64,000 nucleotides of DNA, from the NCBI GenBank assembly GCA_002490635.1, contig DKUJ01000023.1:5947-69946 (forward strand), given 5' to 3'. Position 1 is the stretch's first letter, and each line of letters opens with the position of its first letter. This document shows, piece after piece, positions 51,808 through 60,058 of this stretch. The DNA is from Porphyromonadaceae bacterium UBA7207. Lineage in GTDB: Bacteria; Bacteroidota; Bacteroidia; Bacteroidales; Muribaculaceae. The notes beneath the pieces are model-generated. The model was not told the DNA's origin and ran no database searches. It saw only the letters and a list, made by a program, of their open reading frames with translations. Made by a program: the position numbers and the translations under genes.

Positions 51808-51840
51808 GAGGGATAATAGATTTGGTTTTATGAGGGATAG
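51776..51840. repeat. 24-base tandem repeat spanning the CotH start codons
   Basis: Two nearly identical 24-base units (51776-51799 and 51800-51823, one difference) and a partial third (51824-51840). Each full unit carries an in-frame ATG AAA CC on the minus strand, so the translation start of the CotH gene is duplicated. Confidence 0.9.
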
Positions 51841-52068
51841 GTAGTCTTTGAAAATTAATATATACCATCATCTTGCCCTATGCCGCAATCTCCACCCTTC
51901 CTTTTCTGTCACGTAACCGCAGCTACGCTCCATCAAAGTCAGGCCGGAGCTTATCGGCCTATGGCTGCGAATATATTATAAACTGATTGCCAAAGACTAC
52001 TTATAAATATGGCCTAGGGGCATGCAGTCCTTCGGCCTTAAGTGTGTTTTCGCAGAGTGTCGCTCAGA

Positions 52069-52401
52069 TTAGATGTTCTCGCGGTTCTTTGTCGCTTTGC
52101 GGAAGAACAGCTTGTGGTCGATATACTCCTGAGTAGCAATCAGAGTGGGCTTGGGCAGTCGTTCGTAATAGCGGCTGATTTCGATTTGCTCGCGGTTTTC
52201 GTTGATTTCCTCGAGGTTGTCGTTGTAGGGAGCGAATTCGGCGAGTTTTTTCTCGAGGTCGCTTTTCATCTGTGCGGCAATCTGGTTGGCGCGCTTGGAG
52301 ATGATGCACACGGTTTCATAGACATTTCCGGTGTCGGAAGACAGCTCGATCATGTCGCGGGTGACTGTAGTCAGCGGAGTGTTGCTTTTCTTGAAATCCA
52401 T
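52069..52401 (-). CDS. rpoZ: RNA polymerase omega subunit (Rpb6-like, Bacteroidota type)
   Basis: A 110-residue protein with the omega-like core: TRDMIELSSDTGNVYETVCIISKRANQIAAQMKSDLEKKL, in which the Arg-Ala-Asn-Gln-Ile helix matches the omega/Rpb6 signature. A Bacteroidota-specific C-terminal extension ends in DHKLFFRKATKN. It helps assemble and stabilise RNA polymerase. It sits 64 bases downstream of bamD on the same strand; that pairing is typical of Bacteroidales as I recall. The 227 bases after it up to the CotH repeat show no gene. Confidence 0.88.
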   Translation of the reverse strand: MDFKKSNTPLTTVTRDMIELSSDTGNVYETVCIISKRANQIAAQMKSDLEKKLAEFAPYNDNLEEINENREQIEISRYYERLPKPTLIATQEYIDHKLFFRKATKNRENI

Positions 52402-52465
52402 GCTTAGACGTTGTGTGTTGCTTTGTGTTCTGGTTTATAGGTTGAGGAGGGGGATGGCACCGGTT

Positions 52466-53266
52466 TCATTCGGCGGCATAGCGTGAGGCTATGCGGAAGA
52501 TGTTGTCGGCTTCCTGCCTGTTGTCGGTGTCGGGGTAGTTGTTGATGAAGGAATAGTACTCGTCTACGACTTCGCGGAAGCGCTCGGCCTTGCGTTCTTC
52601 GATTGAGTTCACGGCTTCCTGGTATCGCGCCTTGAGAATGAGCATCTCGAGGTCTTCTTTGTATTTGGAGTAGGGATAGTCCTTTATGGCGTTCTTTGCC
52701 ACAATTACAGCGGATTCGTAGTTGTTGCCCATGTAGTTGCCCAGGTTGTAGTAGAGCTGGGCGTTCTGCAGCTGCTTGAGGGTGAGTTTGTCCTGAAGCT
52801 CGAAAATCGCGTTCTGTGCTATGCTCACTTTCTCGCTCCGTGGAAAATAGTCCAGAAACGCCTGCAGTTCCTCGATGGCCTTTATGGTGCCGGTCTGGTC
52901 GAGCTGTGGCTCGGGACTGTCGAGGAAATAGCCGTATCCGCAGTAGAAGCGGGCGGCTTCGGTGTAGCGTCCGCGGGGATAGCGGTTGTAGTAGGTGCTG
53001 AAATATGCGCCGCTGCTCACATAGTCCTTGTTCTCGAAGTGGCTCATGGCCAGCAGATACAGGCTCTCCTCTGCTTTGTCGGAACCTTTGAGCAGTGTTA
53101 TGCAGTCTTTGAGCAGCGTTGCGGCCTGCACATAGCGGCCTTCCTCGTAGGCGCGCTTGGCATAGTCGAACTTATAGTTCACATCGTCGCTTTTGAGCAC
53201 CCGCTGGTATTCGCCGCAGGAGCACAGAAACAGACTTGCTAAAAACAGAATCAGATAGTTACGCAT
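52466..53266 (-). CDS. bamD: Outer-membrane protein assembly factor BamD
   Basis: A 266-residue lipoprotein with lipobox LFLCSCG (Cys near residue 17) and five TPR-like repeats (for example YDDVNYKFDYAKRAYEEGRYVQAATLL-type helices and MSHFENKDYVSSGAYFSTYYNRYPRGRYTEAARFYCGY). It is part of the BAM complex that folds barrel proteins into the outer membrane. Length is normal. A -7 element lies 34 bases upstream. Confidence 0.94.
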   Translation of the reverse strand: MRNYLILFLASLFLCSCGEYQRVLKSDDVNYKFDYAKRAYEEGRYVQAATLLKDCITLLKGSDKAEESLYLLAMSHFENKDYVSSGAYFSTYYNRYPRGRYTEAARFYCGYGYFLDSPEPQLDQTGTIKAIEELQAFLDYFPRSEKVSIAQNAIFELQDKLTLKQLQNAQLYYNLGNYMGNNYESAVIVAKNAIKDYPYSKYKEDLEMLILKARYQEAVNSIEERKAERFREVVDEYYSFINNYPDTDNRQEADNIFRIASRYAAE

Positions 53267-53299
53267 AGGAAGTGGCAGCCTTTAGGCCGCAATTGTCTG

Positions 53300-53307
53300 C
53301 AAAGTTA
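53300..53307 (-). promoter_or_regulatory. -7 element of bamD
   Basis: TAACTTTG on the minus strand (53307-53300), full consensus, 34 bases before the ATG. No clear -33 box at 19-21 bases. Confidence 0.5.
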
Positions 53308-53435
53308 GCAATAATCATGTTCCGACATTGTGCCTGAGGCCATAAAAGATTCTATTCTTGCGAATCTTTAACATTTGCGTGGCGGGAAAAAGCGCCTTAG
53401 TGCTTGCGGGCTTTCCGTGTGCCGGCTGTTCACAT

Positions 53436-53466
53436 TTTGCCGTTTGTGTTTTTGTGCATACTTTTG
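53436..53466 (+). promoter_or_regulatory. Bacteroidota-type promoter for tdk
   Basis: TTTG (53436-53439), exactly 19 bases, then TACTTTTG (53459-53466): a full match at both boxes. The leader to the ATG at 53492 is about 20 bases. Confidence 0.82.
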
Positions 53467-53491
53467 TGAGTAGATATTATCAAACGAAACA

Positions 53492-54154
53492 ATGTACCGA
53501 AAAGGGAAACTATATTTCAGATACGGCACAATGGGCTCGGCCAAGACAGCTCTTCTGCTCACCACCGCTTACAATTTCGAGGAGCGGCACATGGACTACA
53601 TGTGCATGAAGCCCATTGTAGACACCCGCGAATGCACCAATGTAATCCGTTCCCGCATAGGAATCGAGCGGGAGTGCCGTTGGATTTATGCAACCACCGA
53701 TCTCTACGGCATGGCGCTGGAAATGTACCGCAAGGAGAAGCGAATCGTGGACTGGTATCTCATCGACGAGGCTCAGTTCCTAACAGCCCAGCAGGTGGAT
53801 CAGCTTGCCCGTATTGTCGACGACCTCGGCAGCAATGTCGTGTGCTTCGGGCTGCGGACAGACTTCAAGAGCAATCTCTTCGAAGGCTCGCGCCGCCTTT
53901 TCGAGATTGCCGATACCATCGATGAGATAAAGAGCACATGCAATTGCGGGCACAAGACAATTGTGAATGCACGCATCGACTCCGAGGGCAACATCGTGAG
54001 CGAGGGCGCGCAGGTGGAAATAGGCGGAAACGACCGTTACGTGGCCGTCTGCCGTCGCTGCTGGCGCAACCGCCGCATCGAGCAGGCACGCCGCGGGAGC
54101 CTGCCGCTGGTTTTCGACGAGGGTACAGAACAGACACAGGAGGTAACAGAATGA
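53492..54154 (+). CDS. tdk: Thymidine kinase (type II)
   Basis: A 220-residue enzyme of the thymidine salvage pathway. The P-loop is GTMGSAKT at about residues 12-19, the Walker B-type motif is IDEAQFL, the lasso region has FGLRTDFKSNLF, and the structural zinc is bound by four cysteines in CNCG and CRRCW. The C-terminal 30 residues extend past the second zinc pair. Its stop overlaps the ATG of the YhcH-like gene (ATGA, 4 bases). Confidence 0.95.
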   Translation: MYRKGKLYFRYGTMGSAKTALLLTTAYNFEERHMDYMCMKPIVDTRECTNVIRSRIGIERECRWIYATTDLYGMALEMYRKEKRIVDWYLIDEAQFLTAQQVDQLARIVDDLGSNVVCFGLRTDFKSNLFEGSRRLFEIADTIDEIKSTCNCGHKTIVNARIDSEGNIVSEGAQVEIGGNDRYVAVCRRCWRNRRIEQARRGSLPLVFDEGTEQTQEVTE

Positions 54155-54594
54155 TATTGTCCACCATTGCCGACGCTGCGGAATACCGCGGGCTTTCGCC
54201 GCGCATCGCGACAGCCCTCACATGGCTTGCCGAACATTATTCCGACTCATTTGTTAAAGGTAGTGTGGATATCGGCGACGGAATAATCGTGAAAAGTGAG
54301 GAACCCGCACTTATGCCACGCGAGAAGGCATCGCTGGAGACGCACTCACGGTTTATCGATATCCATGTGCCTCTAAAAGGCACTGAGACCATAGGATGGG
54401 CGCCGGCAGCCGGCCTCAAGCATGTGAAGGTTCCCTACAACAGCGAAACCGACATAGCGTTCTGGGGAGATGCCGCCCACAGCCTGCTCCACGTAAAAGT
54501 GGGACAGATGGCCATTTTCTTTCCGTCCGATGCACATGCACCCAATATCGGTCTGGGAAACCACCGGAAGCTGTGCATCAAGATTCCGGTATAA
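54151..54594 (+). CDS. YhcH/YjgK/YiaL-family protein
   Basis: A 147-residue cupin-like protein of the DUF386 family. Conserved parts are KASLETHSRFIDIHVPLKGTETIGW (with the family's E-x-H and D-H/I-H residues), VPYNSETDIAFW and FFPSDAHAPNIG. Members bind metal and act on free sugars, for example as sialic acid anomerases, or in biofilm control (TabA); which applies here is unknown. It is translationally coupled to tdk and followed 18 bases later by a DUF3108 gene. A good AGGAGG-like site precedes the ATG. Confidence 0.87.
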   Translation: MILSTIADAAEYRGLSPRIATALTWLAEHYSDSFVKGSVDIGDGIIVKSEEPALMPREKASLETHSRFIDIHVPLKGTETIGWAPAAGLKHVKVPYNSETDIAFWGDAAHSLLHVKVGQMAIFFPSDAHAPNIGLGNHRKLCIKIPV

Positions 54595-54612
54595 CGCTCT
54601 AAAATCACTTTT

Positions 54613-55410
54613 ATGCGCAAGGTTCTCTTCCCGGTCTTATTGTTTCTTATGCTGGCGGCTCATGCTGTGGCTGCGGCGGCCGATTCCGTGGCGGTGAACA
54701 TCCCCGATGAAACGCTGAACTATAAGGTCATGTTCAAATGGGGATTCATCAACAAGAAGGCAGGCTCGGCAAAACTGAGCCTGCGGCGCACGCCGCAAGG
54801 ATATACCTCGCAGCTAACTGCCGCTTCGGAGCCATGGGCCGACAGAATATACCGCTTGCGCGACACTCTGAACGGGCGCATGGAGCCTGATGGCTTCCGT
54901 CCGCTTTTCTACGAGAAGATTGCCCACGAGGGTGCCGAACACAAACACGACGTTGTCACCTACGATTACACGCATCCCGGTGTGGTCGCGGCAGATTGCT
55001 CCCGCAAGGTTTTCAACAAGGGCGTGCTGAAAATCGACGAACGCCGGCGCATGGAGGCCGAGGACCGGGCCGTGGATATGCTCACTTCGTTCTATTTCAT
55101 GCGCAGCCTGCCTTTCCAGGACATGCTGCCCGGGGAGAGCACGTCCGTGGCGATTTTCAGCGGAAAGCAGAAGGAAACACTCACGATAGATTATGTGGGG
55201 ATTGAGAATGTGGAAGTCGACGGCGGCACATATCCGGCCTACCATGTCACATTCCTCTTCACCACCAAAGGTGGCCGGCAGAGCTCCGACAGCATGGATG
55301 CCTGGATAGCCACCGGCCCGGGGCGGATTCCTCTCAAGCTTGAGGGCAAGCTGCCGGTAGGCAAGGTTCGCTGTTACTTTACCGGAAAAGACGACGCTTC
55401 TTCAGAATAA
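54613..55410 (+). CDS. DUF3108-domain exported protein
   Basis: A 265-residue protein with a signal peptide (about residues 1-22, ending AVAAA) and a DUF3108 domain: LNYKVMFKWGFINKKAGSAKLSL at the start, then YDFTHPGVV-like and RAVDMLTSFYFMRSLPFQ segments, and SDSMDAWIATGPGRIPLKLEGKLPVGKVRCYF at the end. The fold is beta-barrel-like and periplasmic; the function is unknown. Last gene of the tdk run, ending at a large hairpin. Confidence 0.86.
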   Translation: MRKVLFPVLLFLMLAAHAVAAAADSVAVNIPDETLNYKVMFKWGFINKKAGSAKLSLRRTPQGYTSQLTAASEPWADRIYRLRDTLNGRMEPDGFRPLFYEKIAHEGAEHKHDVVTYDYTHPGVVAADCSRKVFNKGVLKIDERRRMEAEDRAVDMLTSFYFMRSLPFQDMLPGESTSVAIFSGKQKETLTIDYVGIENVEVDGGTYPAYHVTFLFTTKGGRQSSDSMDAWIATGPGRIPLKLEGKLPVGKVRCYFTGKDDASSE

Positions 55411-55433
55411 AGGCCGTATCCGCACACGAATAT

Positions 55434-55480
55434 ACATGGAACGCCCCTTGCCGGAATCCACGGCAAGGGGCGTTCCATGT
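55434..55480. terminator. Perfect 20-bp inverted repeat between convergent genes
   Basis: Arms 55434-55453 and 55461-55480 are exact reverse complements around a 7-base loop. There is no T tract on either side. It lies between the DUF3108 stop (55410) and the M18 stop (55500) and probably serves both strands as a transcription end. Confidence 0.75.
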
Positions 55481-55499
55481 GTACTGCCGTATCTGGATA

Positions 55500-56786
55500 T
55501 TACAGACGGAAGAAGTGAGTGAATGCGTCGACGGTATAGGCGTGGTCGGCCGCCGAGGCTGTCTCGCGGATACTGTGCATCGCCCACACAGGTGCGCCCA
55601 TGTCGACGCCACGCAGTGGAATTCGCCCGGTGAGGATATTGCCCAGAGTGGAACCGCCTGCGACATCGCTGTGGTTCACGAAGTACTGGCATGGCACGCC
55701 GGCGTCGGCGCAGATTGAGGCAAAGACCGCCGCCGAGTCGGCATCGGTCATGTACTTGCAGTTGGCGTTGATTTTTATGCACGGGCCGCCACCGAGTACC
55801 GGGTGGTTGGTAGGGTCGTACTTTTCGGGGTAGTTGGGGTGGAATCCGTGGGCGTTGTCGGCGGAAATCATAAAAGATTCGGCCACGGAACGCATGTAGT
55901 CCTCCTCGTTTGCTCCCAGAGCCGATGATATGCGTCGGAGGATGAACTCCAGCACCGGTGAGCCGGCGCCCTGCTTTGTGCCGGAGCCGGTTTCCTCATT
56001 GTCGAAAATCGCCATTACGCGGGTTGCATGGCAGGAGGTATCGCAGGTGCGCAGCATGGCGGTCAGCGCTGCATGTACCATGCTGAGGTCGTCGAGGCGT
56101 CCCGAGGTAACCATGCCGTTGTCGGCACCTATGGTCTGTGCCGGAGTGGTGTCGTAGAGCGAGAGATCGTAGTCGATTATTTCATTCTGGTCGATGTCGA
56201 GTTCGTTCGCTACGGCTCTGCGCACGAATCCTTCGGGATTCTGTTCGGAGAGGGCGACAACGGGAATCATGTCGCGTTGTTTCGACAGCGGGTTGCCTTC
56301 GTTGACACCGCGGTTGAAATGGATTGCAAGATGAGGAATGGTGAGAAGCGGCTTGCTGAAACGTACCAGCCGGTGTGCCGGGCGCAGCGGATTGGCGCAG
56401 CGGGTGATAACGCGTCCTGCAATCGACAGCGGACGGTCGAACCATGTGTAAAGAATCGGGCCTCCGTACACTTCCACGTTCAGACGGAGGGCACCTCCGG
56501 CCGATGGCATCTCGCAGCAGGGTTTCAGCCTCAGCCCCGGGGAATCGCTGTGGGCGGCTATGATGTGGAACGGGCTGGCAGGCCCTCCGTCGCCGGCCAC
56601 GAAGGCGAAGATTGCCGAATCGTTGGCTGTGACATAGTACTTGCCGGCAGGCGCGATTTCCCATCTGTCGGATGGGTCGAGGCGCACGAAGCCGGCTTTT
56701 TCCAGGCGGCATGCACAGGTGGCGACAGCGTGGAAATTCAGAGGCGAGGAGTCGAGGAAATCGAGGAGATCGGTTATGACGTTCAT
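55500..56786 (-). CDS. M18-family aminopeptidase
   Basis: A 428-residue dinuclear zinc peptidase of the aspartyl/lysyl aminopeptidase family. Metal and catalytic residues are visible in AAHSDSPGLRLKP (His, Asp), DLSMVHAAL, FDNEETGSGTKQGAGSP (Glu pair), ADNAHGFHPNYPEKYDPTNHPVLGGG and the final NHSDVAGGSTLGNI. It removes N-terminal acidic or neutral residues in the cytosol. It overlaps the upstream DUF5063 gene by 4 bases. Confidence 0.95.
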   Translation of the reverse strand: MNVITDLLDFLDSSPLNFHAVATCACRLEKAGFVRLDPSDRWEIAPAGKYYVTANDSAIFAFVAGDGGPASPFHIIAAHSDSPGLRLKPCCEMPSAGGALRLNVEVYGGPILYTWFDRPLSIAGRVITRCANPLRPAHRLVRFSKPLLTIPHLAIHFNRGVNEGNPLSKQRDMIPVVALSEQNPEGFVRRAVANELDIDQNEIIDYDLSLYDTTPAQTIGADNGMVTSGRLDDLSMVHAALTAMLRTCDTSCHATRVMAIFDNEETGSGTKQGAGSPVLEFILRRISSALGANEEDYMRSVAESFMISADNAHGFHPNYPEKYDPTNHPVLGGGPCIKINANCKYMTDADSAAVFASICADAGVPCQYFVNHSDVAGGSTLGNILTGRIPLRGVDMGAPVWAMHSIRETASAADHAYTVDAFTHFFRL

Positions 56787-57301
56787 AATGCTTTTCGTCG
56801 GTATAATTGATTAAGGATGCGCAGTGAGTCGCAGATTTTTTGGCTGAGGAAGTCGGAGAACCGGAATTTTATGTCGTCCACCACCATCGGCAGCGCCTGG
56901 TCGGGGGCGTCGCGCAATGTGTATGCCATGTCGAACATCTGCTGGTATATGTCGGCCAGCTGCTCGGCCAGGGAAACGGCCACAGCGGTGTCGGAGAACT
57001 GCATGTCGTACTCGGGAGTGTCGAGGTACATGTCGAATTCGCCGAGGAGTGCTGTGGTGGCACTCAGTATGGCGTCGTATTCCTCCTGTTTCAAGGTCGC
57101 GGTCACGGCTCCGTTGTCGTCGCCGTCCTGGTCGGCCTCGTCGCCGCCGATGTCGCTGAGGGTTATGTATATGCGTGGCAACAGCCGCAGAAGAGCCGCA
57201 GCCGTTTCCGCGGTCTGGTCCGGCCGGGCGTTCTCCAGTGTGTTGCAGTATTCCGCCGCCAGTGCTACGGCAGGAATCAGTGCCTTGGGGTAATTGCTCA
57301 T
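56783..57301 (-). CDS. DUF5063 protein
   Basis: A 172-residue soluble helical protein. After MSNYPKALIPAVALAAEYCNTLE it has an acidic patch (DIGGDEADQDGDDN), then VDDIKFRFSDFLSQKICDSLRILNQLYR at the end, which identifies the family. Function unknown. It starts at ATG 57301, overlapping nadD by 4 bases, and its stop overlaps the M18 gene by 4 bases; the frame runs on upstream only inside nadD. Confidence 0.8.
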   Translation of the reverse strand: MSNYPKALIPAVALAAEYCNTLENARPDQTAETAAALLRLLPRIYITLSDIGGDEADQDGDDNGAVTATLKQEEYDAILSATTALLGEFDMYLDTPEYDMQFSDTAVAVSLAEQLADIYQQMFDMAYTLRDAPDQALPMVVDDIKFRFSDFLSQKICDSLRILNQLYRRKAL

Positions 57302-57885
57302 TGTCGGGAAGGGACGTTGTAGAGTTTGTTGTCGATTATGTAGCGGTACACGCCTTGCGGCAGGAAATAGTTCATGTTCTTTCCGCGGGCTATCGCACGC
57401 CGCACAAAGGAGCTCGATAGGTCGATCATGGGTGCTTCCACTACTTCGAGGCCGTCGATATGCCGCTTTTCCACAGGATAACCCGGACGGAGATATACAA
57501 TCACCCCGAATTCCGAAAGAATGCGGTCGCCCTGCCTCCATTTGTCGAAGATGCGCCAGTTGTCGCTGCCGATGATAAGCTTGAAACGGCATTCGGGATA
57601 GCGTTCGCGCAGAAGGCAAAGTGTGTCGATGGTGTATGAAGGCTTTGGCATCGACAGCTCTATGTCGCAGATGTCCAGGTTGGGAGCGCCCTTTGTGGCG
57701 AGATTGAGCATCGCCAGTCGCTTCATGTCGGGGAGAAGGTCGTCGGGGTCTTTGAGCGGGTTGCGTGGCGACAGGGTGAGCCATACTTTGTCGACATAGC
57801 CCCACTGGCTCATGAACGAGGCGAGCATCATGTGGCCTATGTGCACGGGGTTGAAGCTGCCTCCGAGTATGCCTATGGTTTCCAT
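57298..57885 (-). CDS. nadD: Nicotinate-nucleotide adenylyltransferase
   Basis: A 195-residue nucleotidyltransferase that makes nicotinic acid adenine dinucleotide in NAD synthesis. The ATP-binding motif is LGGSFNPVHIGHMMLA at residues 7-22, the second conserved motif appears as ISSSFVRRAI (here LSSSFVRRAIARGK), and the LIIGSDNW loop is typical. Start 4 bases after the gmk stop region; co-transcribed with gmk and DUF5063. Confidence 0.96.
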   Translation of the reverse strand: METIGILGGSFNPVHIGHMMLASFMSQWGYVDKVWLTLSPRNPLKDPDDLLPDMKRLAMLNLATKGAPNLDICDIELSMPKPSYTIDTLCLLRERYPECRFKLIIGSDNWRIFDKWRQGDRILSEFGVIVYLRPGYPVEKRHIDGLEVVEAPMIDLSSSFVRRAIARGKNMNYFLPQGVYRYIIDNKLYNVPSRQ

Positions 57886-57889
57886 CTGG

Positions 57890-58468
57890 CTAAATGGTGA
57901 GAAATCCGTCGATGAGATTGCGGGTCTGGCGTACGGCCGTGAGAAGGTCGTCGTTCACAACCCTGCGGTCGAAGCCGTCGGCGCGGCTGAGTTCGTATTC
58001 GGCACGGTCGATGCGCTCATCGATGCTTTCGGCGGTCTCTGTGCCGCGCGCCATCAGCCTCCGGCGAAGTTCTTCGATGCTTGGCGGCTGGATGAATATG
58101 GCGAGAGCGCGGTCGGCATATATATCCTTTACGCGCAGGGCTCCGTTCACGTCGAGGTCGAGGATGATGTTATGCCCCTGCGAGGTTATGCGGTCGATTT
58201 CGGAGCGTAGTGTGCCATAGAACCGGCCCGGATACACTTCCTCATATTCCACGAACTCGCCTTCGGCGATGGCATCGCGGAATTCCTCTTCGGTCATGAA
58301 GTGGTAGTTCACGCCATCGGTTTCGCCCTGGCGTGGCGGACGTGTGGTCGCCGATACGGAGAACCCCAGGTTGAGGTCGCCTCCTTCTGTGAGTGCATTG
58401 ATTATGGTGGACTTGCCGCACCCCGAAGGTGCGGCAAGTACTATTATTTTCCCGTTGCTGTCGTTCAT
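57890..58468 (-). CDS. gmk: Guanylate kinase
   Basis: A 192-residue P-loop kinase that converts GMP to GDP. The P-loop is APSGCGKSTI at residues 13-22, the GMP-binding motif is SVSATTRPPRQGETDGVNYHF and the later LDLDVNGALRVK (family LDVDVQG) is present. The lid reads RRRLMARGTE. ATG 58468 is chosen because it begins right at the conserved N terminus. It is 2 bases after the DUF4301 stop. Confidence 0.96.
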   Translation of the reverse strand: MNDSNGKIIVLAAPSGCGKSTIINALTEGGDLNLGFSVSATTRPPRQGETDGVNYHFMTEEEFRDAIAEGEFVEYEEVYPGRFYGTLRSEIDRITSQGHNIILDLDVNGALRVKDIYADRALAIFIQPPSIEELRRRLMARGTETAESIDERIDRAEYELSRADGFDRRVVNDDLLTAVRQTRNLIDGFLTI

Positions 58469-58470
58469 TT

Positions 58471-60012
58471 TTAGGCGGGTTGGTGAGCTGGTCTCAGAAG
58501 GTCGTTTACTGTTTTGGCCGGAGTGAATGTGAATGCCGGCACTTCGATGAACACGGTGTTCCATTTGCTCATTGCGCCGTTCCAGAGACCGGGCAGCTCG
58601 AGGGCGCGCAGTTCGCGGCCTTCGAGGCTCTTGGAGGAAATGAAGCCTGTGGCATGGTCCACATAGTCGGGCAGGTTGTAGCGGCTGCCGTCGGGGCGCT
58701 TGATGTAGCAGGCGAGGTCCACCGGGTTGAAGTGTGTGCTTTGTTTCATCATCTCGGCGTTCTCGGGTTTCGACAGGTCGATCTGCGAGGATTCCAGAAT
58801 CTGGCACGATACCACGGTGTTTCCGGAGTCGGCGGCGAGGTAAGGTCCGCCTCCTGGTTCTCCTTCGTTGCGTACCATGCCGCAGACACGCAGCGGCCGG
58901 TCGAGAATTTCCAGCAGAACCTTGGTTTTCTCCTGCGGTGTCTGAGCCTGTTGCAGTGCCTTGCAGTCGCTGACCATGGTGTTGACCAGAGCAGTGGCGT
59001 TGGCGATTGCTTCGCTGTCGGGATTGTTGCTGAGGGCATTGATGTGCCGGAGAATGGTGTCGTGTACCACAATGAGGCAGCCGCCGAGAATTTTCTTGTA
59101 TTCGACGGATTTTTCGCGCAGGGCGCTGTTGGCGATGTTGTCGATGTTTTTTATGAACACCACAGCGGAATCGATGTCGTTGAGATTCTCTATAAGCGCT
59201 CCATGACCTCCCGGGCGGAACACGAGCCGACCTTCGGAATCGCGGAACAGATCGTTTCCGGGAGTTACGGCAATGGTGTCGGTGGATGGTTTCTGTTCGG
59301 AGAGTCCTACCACGAAGTTTGCTCCGGTCTCCTTTTCAATCTGAGGAATGGCCTGGCCGAGTTTCTCATCGAACAGCTGCCGGTGGTTGGCGGATACTGT
59401 GAAGTGCACGTTGACCACGCCGTTGGCGTTCATTGCCATTTCGGCGGCTTCGCGGAGCTGCTCTTCCATTGCGGTGGCATCGCCGGCAGGATAGCAGTGG
59501 AACTTGAGGAGCGCTTTGGGAAGGGCTCCGTAGTTCAGTCCTTCGGGGAGTATGATGGCGGCGACAACGTCCTTGTGGCGGTTTTCGGCCAGCAGCTCGT
59601 CGACGGTTTTGCCGTGCAGGCGTCCGACGGCTTCGGAGAGGTCGGAGAAAAATGCGAACTTATGGATGTTGGCGAGAAGCTGTTCCACGTCGCTACCGGG
59701 TGCCGGGATGGCCTCTGTGGAGTTTACGAATGCGAACAGCTCCTTGAACATGCGCGATGCCGCGCCGGAGGCAGGTACGAATTTGAGTACTTCTCCGCCG
59801 TCGGCGAGATATTTTTCCCAGCGGGTGAGAGCCTTTCGGGCAGTCTCTTCATCGATTGTGAGTATGCTTTCGTCGTCGGTGGATGCGGGACGGACGATGC
59901 GCAGGTATGGGAAGCCGTTGCGGAAGTCGGCAAGCTGTTTTTCCAGAGTGGCTTCGCTGATTCCTTTTTCCTTGAGGAGATTCAGGTCGGCCTCGGTTAG
60001 GTTCAGTTCCAT
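58471..60012 (-). CDS. DUF4301 protein
   Basis: A 513-residue soluble protein typical of Bacteroidota. It has FVPASGAASRMFKELFAF near residue 100, a nucleotide-sugar-transferase-like loop, followed by LPKALLKFH and the FRPGGHGALIENLNDIDSAVVFIKNIDNI motif. These parts look like a nucleotidyltransferase (UTP-sugar pyrophosphorylase) fold with the usual G-x-G-T-R loop replaced by G-A-A-S-R, so a sugar-nucleotide role is possible but unproven. First gene of the cluster with gmk and nadD. Confidence 0.82.
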   Translation of the reverse strand: MELNLTEADLNLLKEKGISEATLEKQLADFRNGFPYLRIVRPASTDDESILTIDEETARKALTRWEKYLADGGEVLKFVPASGAASRMFKELFAFVNSTEAIPAPGSDVEQLLANIHKFAFFSDLSEAVGRLHGKTVDELLAENRHKDVVAAIILPEGLNYGALPKALLKFHCYPAGDATAMEEQLREAAEMAMNANGVVNVHFTVSANHRQLFDEKLGQAIPQIEKETGANFVVGLSEQKPSTDTIAVTPGNDLFRDSEGRLVFRPGGHGALIENLNDIDSAVVFIKNIDNIANSALREKSVEYKKILGGCLIVVHDTILRHINALSNNPDSEAIANATALVNTMVSDCKALQQAQTPQEKTKVLLEILDRPLRVCGMVRNEGEPGGGPYLAADSGNTVVSCQILESSQIDLSKPENAEMMKQSTHFNPVDLACYIKRPDGSRYNLPDYVDHATGFISSKSLEGRELRALELPGLWNGAMSKWNTVFIEVPAFTFTPAKTVNDLLRPAHQPA

Positions 60013-60019
60013 TTTATGG

Positions 60020-60039
60020 CAGGTATTATCAGGTATTAT
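60020..60039. repeat. 10-base direct repeat upstream of DUF4301
   Basis: CAGGTATTAT occurs twice without a gap at 60020-60029 and 60030-60039, followed by a partial third copy. It lies in the leader of the DUF4301 gene. Confidence 0.6.
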
Positions 60040-60058
60040 TCAGGTGGTTTTTGGTTTT

